A stretch of DNA of 8,553 nucleotides from Promethearchaeia archaeon (GTDB lineage Archaea > Asgardarchaeota > Lokiarchaeia > Sigyniarchaeales > SOKP01). Shown here piece by piece: positions 1 through 6,044 of this stretch. Where the stretch lies: positions 1-8,553 of the forward strand of contig JAHQWX010000056.1 in assembly GCA_029856375.1 (NCBI GenBank), given 5' to 3'. The notes beneath the pieces were generated by a model. That model saw only the letters and a program-made list of their open reading frames with translations. It did not search any database and was not told where the DNA came from. Every line of letters starts with the position of its first letter. Positions within the stretch are counted from its first letter, which is position 1. A program made the translations under genes and the position numbers.

Positions 1-87
1 AACCTTTCAGAATAAGAAGCATTCTTATATTATTAGGATTCTGAGCATATATAGTCCCATGTCTAATAAATTTTTGATATAGAAAAA
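1..87. other. AT-rich non-coding stretch with a small hairpin
   Basis: No supported gene. The stretch lies downstream of the stop codon of the minus-strand gene remnant at 88-249. It contains a perfect 7-bp inverted repeat with a 3-base loop (ATAAGAA at 12-18, TTCTTAT at 22-28), nested inside a second 7-bp pair (TCAGAAT at 7-13, ATTCTGA at 38-44). It could be a weak 3'-end structure, but in DNA this AT-rich such pairs arise easily. Confidence 0.3.
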
Positions 88-249
88 TCAAGATTTAAAC
101 CCTCTTTTTGTGTATTCAAAATTTAATTCTTCTTGAAAATCTGGAGGAAGATTAAGATTCTTAGCGTGTTCAAAAATTTCTTTCAAACTTCCAGAATTCA
201 ATCCTCTTACTGTTTCTAAAATTCTGTTCAATTTACCTGCTTTTATACA
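88..249 (-). pseudogene. 3' remnant of an unrecognised AT-rich gene, cut at a composition junction
   Basis: On the minus strand, one frame stays open from the junction near 250 to a TGA at 88-90, about 53 codons, reading CIKAGKLNRILETVRGLNSG and later NLPPDFQEELNFEY. Composition matches the archaeal part of the window, not the GC-rich block beside it. There is no ATG in the stretch, so it looks like the C-terminal end of a longer protein whose upstream part has been replaced by TRAP transporter DNA. It is not the expected C-terminus of the neighbouring aldehyde ferredoxin oxidoreductase, whose family tail is different. I do not recognise the family. It could also be a chance open frame or a short protein starting at TTG. 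Confidence 0.4.
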
Positions 250-878
250 AGGATCGGGTCTACCTCGTACTGGTAGGCCCGAGCAATCAAGAAGATCCCT
301 CCCATGTAAATGGCGGCCGATATGAGGCCAGGGATGATTCCCCCGACCAGCAGTTTGGCAACGGATTGCTCGGTGATAACCCCGAAGAGGATGAGAATGA
401 TGCTCGGGGGAATCAAAGCGGCCAGGGTACCTGAGGCCGCCACCGTGCCAGCAGCCAATCTCCTATCGTACCCATATCGGAGCATTTCCGGAATAGCCAC
501 CTGCCCCATCACCGCTGCTGAGGCCAGGCTGGAGCCAGAACAGAAAGCGAAGGCAGTACATCCCACGACGCTGGACATTGCCAGCCCCCCGGGTAACCTT
601 GCCGTCCACTTACGGGCTGCCTGGAAGATATCCGTGGTCACACCAGCATAGAAGGCGAAATACCCCATCAGGGCGAACATGGGAATGGTGCTCAGGGTGT
701 AATTTGCCAACGCCCCGTAAGGCTCAGTGGCAATAGTGGCCAGCACCGCTTTTCCGCTGATGAGCAGAAACATTCCTCCAACACCCACTACGAACATCGC
801 GAAGCCAATGTGCATCCCCAAGCTCATCAGCACGAGCAGTACCCCTATTCCCAAAATTCCCACTACTTGCGGATTCAT
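243..878 (-). pseudogene. dctM: TRAP transporter large permease DctM, N-terminal half only
   Basis: This encodes about 207 residues of the large membrane subunit of a tripartite ATP-independent periplasmic (TRAP) transporter, which with a substrate-binding protein and a small DctQ subunit imports dicarboxylates and other organic acids using an ion gradient. Family signatures are clear: STIPMFALMGYFA near 63, LPGGLA at 95-100, a glycine/serine-rich FAFCSGSSLASAAVMG at 110-125 followed by PEMLRYGYD, then ASGTLAALIPPSI at 148-160. Hydrophobic segments at about 5-40, 60-80, 100-125, 145-165 and 175-200 fit membrane helices. Full DctM proteins are about 425 residues. Here homology ends near residue 207 (position about 258), where the DNA turns AT-rich and a stop follows at once. 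The ATG overlaps the preceding stop (TGATG) and has a strong purine-rich ribosome site (GGAGAAGGTGG), as in a bacterial dctQM operon. GC content is far above its neighbours. It cannot encode a complete transporter. Confidence 0.85.
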
Positions 879-928
879 CAGTCCACCTTCTCCTCAATGG
901 ACGTTGACTTCCCCCCAGCCCCCCCCCA
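878..928 (-). pseudogene. C-terminal tail of TRAP small permease (DctQ), in-frame with truncated AOR
   Basis: The last 16 codons before the dctM start read WGGAGGKSTSIEEKVD and end in a TGA that shares its A with the dctM ATG. The stretch is GC-rich like dctM, and in TRAP operons the small subunit dctQ usually ends at this point with an acidic/basic tail. The simplest reading is that these codons are the end of a dctQ gene whose upstream part is missing. They happen to be in frame with the truncated aldehyde oxidoreductase, to which they supply a stop codon. The piece is too short to prove the dctQ identity by itself. Confidence 0.45.
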
Positions 929-2506
929 CAAGTTGTAAATTCGCTCGCCAATCCGCGTGAGAGTGATTACATCGTAATCAGTACCGGTAATTGCTGTAAG
1001 AAAGCGCGCGTAATAATCGAGACCTAGCGACCAACCTGCGAACGCACAAATTACCAGACTATCTTCAATAGCTTTTTGATTCTGTTTGAGGGCTAATAGA
1101 TCAGGCTTCCCTCCAATTGTAAATCTATCAATTTTTTTTGGCGCCGCAAAGATTTCTAAAGAAGCCATATATCCAGTTAGATGGCAACCCCCTCTATTTG
1201 AAGTCGCATATCCTAACGCGTGACCAATTGCGCCTCTTGGATCGTAGGCAGGAAGCTCTAGATTCTTCACTTGCATTGCCGTTTCGAACGAGTTATACTT
1301 CTTTGCAAGTCTTGAGGTACCTTCGCAAAGTTCAGCACCTATATCCTCTTGATACGCAATCTGTTTAACAAGTTTTTTCAAAACAGATGCGTTTCCGAAT
1401 TGAAGATCCTCGTTTTTAATTAACCCATTTTGCTGCAATTCCATGCCGCAGGCAATGCTACCGCCACATGAGATCGTATCGATGCCCAATTTATTACATA
1501 AGTAGTTAGCTTGAGTTATTGTAATTAAATCAAAAACACCTAGATTTGGTCCAAGTGCCCATACTGACTCGTATTCTGGACCTTTACCTTTCATATCACC
1601 TGCTTTCGTTAATCTCCCACATCTTATTGGACACGCAAAACAACCTTCAGGTTCTTGAAGTAATTTAGCATTAATTTCCTCTCCGCTGACTTGGAAAGAT
1701 CTTTCGTCGTAACCTTTTTGAAAATTATTTATTGGAAACATTCCCAAGATATTAATGACATTTACGAGGGCAGAAGTACCAAATTTCGGTAGGGAAGAAC
1801 GAGTAATAGGCACTACCTTTATTTTATCCTGTGCTACTCTGATGTATTTCTTTAGGAGATCGGGATCTTTTATCTCAAATTTCTTCTTTCCTCCTTTTAC
1901 TACGATAGCCTTCAGTTTCTTAGAACCCATTACTGCCCCAACGCCCCCTCTTCCGAAAGCGCGAGCAGCATCGTTCATAATTGATGCAATTTTCACCAGA
2001 TTTTCCCCTGCTGGCCCTATCATCAAAGTGTGAATATTTTGCCCTTCAATATTTCTTAATTTGTCGAGCGTTTCTTCGGTATCAAGCCCCCAAATTTCCG
2101 ACGCATCCTTAATTTTAGCACCTTCTTCCCCATCAATTACTAAGTATCCCGGTGTTTTTAACGCGTCCTCAATAAGAATGCCATCGTACCCGCATTTTTT
2201 CATAAATACTCCAAAAAAACCCCCAGAATTTGAATAAAATATCCCACCTGTCAGTGGCGACTTTGTTACTAACGAAAATCGTCCATTTGTTGGGATAGCA
2301 GTTCCTCCAAAAGGACCCGTGGCGAAAATTAAGATATTCTCTGGGCTTAATGGATCAATCTTGGGTGGAATGCGGTCAGTAAATATTTTTACGCCTAACC
2401 CTCTTCCTCCTATGTAATTATCCAAAATCTCGTCTGAAATCGCGAAATCTGATATTTTTTTACTTTCTAAATTAACGATTAATAATTTGTTATTCATTCC
2501 TTTCAT
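878..2506 (-). CDS. aor: Tungsten-containing aldehyde ferredoxin oxidoreductase, C-terminally truncated chimera
   Basis: Cytosolic AOR-family enzymes oxidise aldehydes to acids and pass electrons to ferredoxin, using a tungsten bis-pterin and one 4Fe-4S cluster. Numbered from the GTG at 2527, the protein shows GGRGLG at 40-45, the substrate/pterin region PTNGRFSLVTKSPLTGG at 79-95, the family signature GRGGVGAVMGSKKLKAIVV at 192-210, cluster cysteines C296, C299 and C303 (CxxCxxxC), a fourth cysteine at C494, and YDPRGAIGHALGYATSNRGG at 428-447. AOR homology stops after GERIYNL (residue 533, position 929). Residues 534-549 are GC-rich sequence from the TRAP block. Family members run to about 600-640 residues, so roughly 60-80 are missing and function is doubtful if the sequence is real. 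Start choice is uncertain: ATG at 2506 gives MKGMNNKLLIVNL, which fits the family N-terminus; ATG at 2497 and GTG at 2527 are alternatives. It follows the two amidohydrolases by about 58 bases. Confidence 0.88.
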   Translation of the reverse strand: MKGMNNKLLIVNLESKKISDFAISDEILDNYIGGRGLGVKIFTDRIPPKIDPLSPENILIFATGPFGGTAIPTNGRFSLVTKSPLTGGIFYSNSGGFFGVFMKKCGYDGILIEDALKTPGYLVIDGEEGAKIKDASEIWGLDTEETLDKLRNIEGQNIHTLMIGPAGENLVKIASIMNDAARAFGRGGVGAVMGSKKLKAIVVKGGKKKFEIKDPDLLKKYIRVAQDKIKVVPITRSSLPKFGTSALVNVINILGMFPINNFQKGYDERSFQVSGEEINAKLLQEPEGCFACPIRCGRLTKAGDMKGKGPEYESVWALGPNLGVFDLITITQANYLCNKLGIDTISCGGSIACGMELQQNGLIKNEDLQFGNASVLKKLVKQIAYQEDIGAELCEGTSRLAKKYNSFETAMQVKNLELPAYDPRGAIGHALGYATSNRGGCHLTGYMASLEIFAAPKKIDRFTIGGKPDLLALKQNQKAIEDSLVICAFAGWSLGLDYYARFLTAITGTDYDVITLTRIGERIYNLWGGAGGKSTSIEEKVD

Positions 2507-2564
2507 TATATAAACTCTGAGGATCACTTAGGACGAATGGTACTATGGATAAGAATAAAAGAAA

Positions 2565-3422
2565 CTAATTGAATTTATCCTTTAGGAATTTTTTTAAAAA
2601 ATTCTCCAAATTATTTGAAAATATCATCCTTTTTTCATCCACGGAGATTGGGAGCGCTAAAACTTTTTGAATTTCCACTCGTGGATGTAAGGTAGGAATG
2701 TCTGTACCAAATAAGATCCTTTCGATACCTATATCTGGATCTCTTATGGCTTCCAAGAACTTATAGGTATACGGATTTCCAGACATATCCATATACGCAT
2801 TAGGACATTCTTTCGCACATTTATATGCTTGTTCTATTTGGGGTTGTAATCCAGAGTGACCAAGTATAAATCCTAAATCATCGTATTTCTTGAGTAGGGG
2901 GATAATGTTCTTAATTTCGGAATGGCTACCCGTATGCGACAAAATAACAATATTATTTTCTTGGCAAAATTCAAAAATTCTTCCAACGCCATCGCTATGA
3001 TAATCGTACCTAAATTTCATTAAATGAGGGTGTAGTTTTACGCCCCACACACCGTATTTTAAAAGATCTTCAAGGTTTTGATCTAATTTTTTGTCCTTAG
3101 GATTAACGATTCCAAAACCGATGACTCTTTTTGGATATTTTTTCTGTAGTTCATAACTAATTTTCCGATCCAGTTTGAATACTGGGAGATTTATCGCGCG
3201 ATCGATGTGATAATAATCTAAAACTAATTGAAAACGCATCATTTTATTTTCAAGATTACTATTCTCTTTACCCTTAAATCGGTTCCAATTTGCAAATGTC
3301 AAGTCGATGATATCGTAAATAGAAAGTAAGTGCATAAACGGTTTAAGAAGTCTCATTATCAAGCTTGACCAGTGCGTATGACAATCCCATAAACGATATT
3401 CCTCGTTTTCGTAGATAATCAT
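2565..3422 (-). CDS. Amidohydrolase 2 family metal-dependent hydrolase (canonical metal site)
   Basis: A 285-residue protein of the amidohydrolase-related family (Pfam Amidohydro_2; TIM-barrel hydrolases and decarboxylases such as ACMSD and PDC lactonase). All expected metal-site positions are visible: the HxH motif DCHTHW (H15, H17), KLHPH (H131, H133) after strand 4-5, SHTG (H163), LGHSG (H189) and the catalytic aspartate in LFGTDIPT (D241). Between residues 20 and 60 is a helical insertion. The start overlaps the end of the upstream amidohydrolase by 4 bases (ATGA), and an AAAGGAG ribosome site lies 11 bases before it inside that gene, so the two are translationally coupled. AOR follows, 58 bases on. 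The real substrate cannot be told from sequence; an aromatic acid, lactone or cyclic amide is typical for the family (inference). Confidence 0.85.
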   Translation of the reverse strand: MIIYENEEYRLWDCHTHWSSLIMRLLKPFMHLLSIYDIIDLTFANWNRFKGKENSNLENKMMRFQLVLDYYHIDRAINLPVFKLDRKISYELQKKYPKRVIGFGIVNPKDKKLDQNLEDLLKYGVWGVKLHPHLMKFRYDYHSDGVGRIFEFCQENNIVILSHTGSHSEIKNIIPLLKKYDDLGFILGHSGLQPQIEQAYKCAKECPNAYMDMSGNPYTYKFLEAIRDPDIGIERILFGTDIPTLHPRVEIQKVLALPISVDEKRMIFSNNLENFLKKFLKDKFN

Positions 3423-4204
3423 AACTCGAACAACTCCTTTGCGTTATTATAAAATATATTTTTGCGATCTTCGTCGCTTACTTGGTACATACTCAAAATT
3501 TTAACGACTTCGATGCTGGTTCCGCAATATGGAAAGTTGCTTCCGAATAAAACTCGATCATCTCCGATCCTCCAAATTACTTCTTCAAGGGATTGTGTAG
3601 TGGGACACATAGAAGATTCTACATATACATTAGAATATTTTTTGCATACCTTCCAAATACTTACATACGCCCCAGAACCACCTCCATGCCCCATTATAAA
3701 TTTGAAATCGGGAAAGTAATCTGGGAATTTGGAAAAACTATCCTTCAACTTCGTTGGCTTAAGTCGCTCCCCAACTAAAGGCCAATCTGTGTGAATGTAA
3801 ATAGGAATGTCGTACCCAAATATGTCTTCTATTACTTGAAAATAAGGCCGTAAATACTTTTTCTCGAGAATGAAATTCTGCTCGTAATGGAACTTGATTC
3901 CCTTAATTTTTTCTTTATCTCTTTGATTTAACATAAGTTCAAGATTTTCTTCTGGAGATTTTGAGAAATCTACGGCTCCAAAAATATTGCAAGCGTTCTT
4001 AAACTTAGCAACGATAGACTTTACCTTCTTGAAATAATTACTTAAATTGTTAAAATCGTTTTCAATAATTGTGGGCATTAAACAAAAATTCTCTATATTA
4101 AAGATTTCCAAATTTTTTTGAAAATCTTCGAAATTAGAAGTAAGATGACAGTGTGAATCAATAATTTTGTATTTTTCGATGTCTAAATCTAGTTTTTGTT
4201 TCAT
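3419..4204 (-). CDS. Amidohydrolase 2 family protein with Asp-to-Asn change at the catalytic position
   Basis: A 261-residue member of the same amidohydrolase-related family as its downstream neighbour, probably an old paralogue. It keeps the HxH motif DSHCH (H18, H20), GIKFH (H106), YIHTDW (H138) and MGHGGG (H173). At the end of strand 8, where the family usually has the catalytic aspartate (FGSD or FGTD), it reads LFGSNFPY with N223. FGSNFP also occurs in some family branches, so this may mark a subfamily rather than an inactive protein. It is the first gene of a three-gene minus-strand unit (amidohydrolase, amidohydrolase, AOR). An archaeal TATA box 22 bases before the ATG and the lack of a ribosome site suggest a leaderless start. 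Substrate unknown. Confidence 0.82.
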   Translation of the reverse strand: MKQKLDLDIEKYKIIDSHCHLTSNFEDFQKNLEIFNIENFCLMPTIIENDFNNLSNYFKKVKSIVAKFKNACNIFGAVDFSKSPEENLELMLNQRDKEKIKGIKFHYEQNFILEKKYLRPYFQVIEDIFGYDIPIYIHTDWPLVGERLKPTKLKDSFSKFPDYFPDFKFIMGHGGGSGAYVSIWKVCKKYSNVYVESSMCPTTQSLEEVIWRIGDDRVLFGSNFPYCGTSIEVVKILSMYQVSDEDRKNIFYNNAKELFEL

Positions 4205-4353
4205 TAATAACCATTCTTATTGGAAATTATAAAATATTATCCAAATTGAAAAAATGAATCTCGATGAAATTTTTAAATTATAGCGACAATTATCTTTAAC
4301 CATTAAAACAAATAATTTTAATCCAAATTGAATATTCAAAAGAGTTGAAAAAC
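4205..4353. promoter_or_regulatory. Divergent intergenic promoter region with a 12-bp direct repeat
   Basis: This 149-base AT-rich gap separates the minus-strand amidohydrolase operon from gcvH. ATCCAAATTGAA occurs twice in the same orientation, at 4239-4250 and 4321-4332 (start-to-start distance 82 bases). The first copy lies just upstream of the operon TATA box, over the expected BRE side; the second lies 21 bases before the gcvH start. The best TATA candidates for gcvH are TTTTTAAATTATA around 4267-4280 and TAATTTTA at 4313-4320. The repeat pair may be an operator for one regulator acting on both directions (inference). Confidence 0.4.
4227..4234 (-). promoter_or_regulatory. TATA box of the amidohydrolase-AOR operon
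   Basis: On the minus strand TTTTATAA lies 22 bases upstream of the ATG at 4204, the spacing expected for an archaeal promoter whose transcript begins at or within a few bases of the start codon. No Shine-Dalgarno sequence is seen before the ATG, which agrees with a leaderless message. Confidence 0.5.
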
Positions 4354-4785
4354 ATGGTAAAAGCTACAGTTGGAGATAAAGAATTAGATTTTCCAGAAGA
4401 CATTTTATATATTAAAGCCCACCAGTGGGCTAAAATAGAAGGGAACATCGTTACAGTTGGAATTTCAGCGTTTGCCCAAGATCAATTGGGCGAAATTACC
4501 TTTGTAGATGTGGAAGCTATAGAAGGAGCTGAAGTCTCTCAAGATGTCGATGGAGCTGGTGATCCAGTTGATTGTACCGTAGAAAGCCAAAAAGGTGTAG
4601 GCGACATTTTCTCCCCAGTGTCTGGAAAGGTAGTTGAAATCAATGGCGCTTTATTTGATGCACCCGAGACCTTGAATTCAGATCCTTACGGAGCGGGCTG
4701 GTTATTCAAGGTAGAAGCATCTAACCTTGATGCTGAGAAGGGAAATTTACTTTCCGCACAAGATTACATCGCATCAATTCAGTAA
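4354..4785 (+). CDS. gcvH: Glycine cleavage system H protein-like lipoyl carrier
   Basis: A 143-residue cytosolic carrier whose lipoyl arm shuttles the aminomethyl group between subunits of the glycine cleavage complex; in archaea such proteins can also serve other lipoate-dependent systems. The ATG at 4354 gives MVKATVGDKELDFPEDILYI, the usual H-protein opening; a TTG three codons earlier is less likely. The lipoylation site is CTVESQKGVGDIFSPVSG, with the modified lysine at residue 80, followed by the conserved NSDPYGAGWLFKV at about 108-120. Compared with E. coli GcvH, the segment between FVDV and the VESQK site is about seven residues longer (GAEVSQDVDGAGDPVDC). No gcvP, gcvT or lipoate ligase gene is in the window; the next gene is an AcoX/NAD-kinase-like protein. 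No strong ribosome site is visible. Confidence 0.92.
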   Translation: MVKATVGDKELDFPEDILYIKAHQWAKIEGNIVTVGISAFAQDQLGEITFVDVEAIEGAEVSQDVDGAGDPVDCTVESQKGVGDIFSPVSGKVVEINGALFDAPETLNSDPYGAGWLFKVEASNLDAEKGNLLSAQDYIASIQ

Positions 4786-4810
4786 CCGTTATTAAATTTT
4801 TACATTGAAA

Positions 4811-4848
4811 CTTTTCTTTTTTTTTAATTTTTATTTTTCTTTTTTATT
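4811..4848 (+). terminator. Poly-T transcription terminator after gcvH
   Basis: A 38-base tract made almost entirely of T, interrupted by a few A and C, begins 25 bases after the gcvH stop. Archaeal RNA polymerase terminates at such T-rich tracts without needing a hairpin, so gcvH is probably mostly monocistronic. The downstream end (TTTTTATT, 4841-4848) is 24 bases before the next start codon and could double as its TATA element. Confidence 0.55.
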
Positions 4849-4872
4849 CCCAACCCTCTACACTGGATAAAT

Positions 4873-6024
4873 ATGAGTGACGCAGATAAATTTTGCATTG
4901 GTCTTATTATAAATCCGATTGCAGGAATGGGAGGGGCAGTTGGACTCAAAGGTACAGACGGTGTAGAAATACTCGAAAAAGCAAAGAAATTAAACGCGAA
5001 ACCGAACGCCCACAATCGATGTAAGGAATTTTTAGAAAATTTGGCTCCTTTGAATAAAAAAATAAAAATAATAACCTGTCCTGGAGACATGGGAGAGAAT
5101 GTGGTATCAAAAACTGAATTCGTTTACGAGCCAATTGATAGCCCAGTTCTTAGGAATAGAGTTAAAATATTCGAAACTACTCGAATGCAGACCATGGAAG
5201 CGGCAACATATCTAAAAGGTTATGACGAGGTAAAAATAATTGTTTTCGTTGGTGGAGATGGTACTGCTCGCGATATTTTAGAAGCTGTTGATCAAGAGAT
5301 TCCTTGTTTAGGAATTCCTGCTGGAGTTAAAATCTACTCAAGCGTTTTTGCAAATAATCCAAAATTAGCTGCTGACATTATAATTCAATTTCTTTGGGAC
5401 GAGCTTCCCTTAAGAGAAGCTGAAGTTCTAGACATAGACGAGGAACAATTTAGAAACGGAAAGCTAGTCTCGTCCCTTTATGGGTATCTTAATATCCCTT
5501 TTGAGCCTAATTACACTCAACACTCCAAAATGGCAACACCTAATTCCTACGACGAATTAAATAATCAAGAACGCGTTGCTAAAAGGATAATAGCAGAATT
5601 CGTAGAAGACACATATTATTTGTTGGGACCTGGAACAACCATTAAAGCAATCACGGATATGTTAAACCAAGAAAAATCTCTGCTTGGTGTGGATCTTTTG
5701 CTTAATAAGAAAATAATAGGGTTAGATCTAAACGAAGCTCAAATCTTAGAAAGAATTGAGGATAAAAATGTAAAAATTGTTATTACTCCAATCGGACGAC
5801 AAGGATTTTTATTTGGTAGGGGGAATTTGCAAATTTCTGATAAAGTTTTGAAAAAGGTCGGACCAGAGAATATCATAGTTGTCGCAACCAGATATAAATT
5901 TGAGAATTTAGCTGGGAAGAAAATGAGAATTGACACTAGAAATCCAGAATTCGACTATGAAATGAGGGGCGAATATAAAGTTTTAATTGATTACGAAGAA
6001 GAAAAAATTTGCGACCTAGTATAA
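4873..6024 (+). CDS. ATP-NAD kinase/AcoX-type protein (COG3199-like)
   Basis: A 383-residue protein of the NAD-kinase/diacylglycerol-kinase fold. Visible motifs are the N-terminal INPIAGMGG at 13-21, the nucleotide-binding FVGGDGTARD at 125-134, GIPAGVKIYS at 147-156, YYLLGPGTT at 248-256 and a C-terminal TPIGRQGFLFGRGNLQIS at 305-322. This order and length match the AcoX/COG3199 branch, longer than ordinary NAD kinases (about 250-300 residues). Family members are predicted to phosphorylate NAD or a related substrate with ATP; in bacteria acoX sits in acetoin dehydrogenase operons and its exact role is unsettled. It follows gcvH on the same strand, separated by 87 bases with a T-rich terminator, and converges on the OSTC/DC2-like gene with only 20 bases between stops. 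No ribosome site precedes the ATG. Cytosolic. Confidence 0.85.
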   Translation: MSDADKFCIGLIINPIAGMGGAVGLKGTDGVEILEKAKKLNAKPNAHNRCKEFLENLAPLNKKIKIITCPGDMGENVVSKTEFVYEPIDSPVLRNRVKIFETTRMQTMEAATYLKGYDEVKIIVFVGGDGTARDILEAVDQEIPCLGIPAGVKIYSSVFANNPKLAADIIIQFLWDELPLREAEVLDIDEEQFRNGKLVSSLYGYLNIPFEPNYTQHSKMATPNSYDELNNQERVAKRIIAEFVEDTYYLLGPGTTIKAITDMLNQEKSLLGVDLLLNKKIIGLDLNEAQILERIEDKNVKIVITPIGRQGFLFGRGNLQISDKVLKKVGPENIIVVATRYKFENLAGKKMRIDTRNPEFDYEMRGEYKVLIDYEEEKICDLV

Positions 6025-6044
6025 ATACACTACGCTGGATTTCT

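Noticed and set aside
310..651. Plus-strand open frame of 113 codons opposite dctM
   Set aside because: It is the antisense shadow of a GC-rich membrane protein gene; the minus-strand reading has clear TRAP family motifs, the plus-strand one has none.
911..927. C-rich run as a possible i-motif or G-quadruplex regulatory element
   Set aside because: Only two long runs are present and they sit exactly at a composition junction inside a cut gene, so an assembly or joining artefact explains them better.
250..928. TRAP block as an insertion sequence or integron cassette
   Set aside because: No transposase, terminal inverted repeats, target duplication or attachment site could be found at the edges.
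724..960. Two overlapping short frames at the TRAP/AOR junction, one on each strand
   Set aside because: No ribosome sites and no family resemblance; low-complexity Pro/Gly/Arg content follows from the GC-rich runs.
2497..2527. GTG at 2527 as the true AOR start
   Set aside because: A possible TATA element (TTTTATTC, 2553-2560) is well spaced for it, but the extra seven residues do not resemble AOR N-termini; ATG 2506 is preferred, without certainty.
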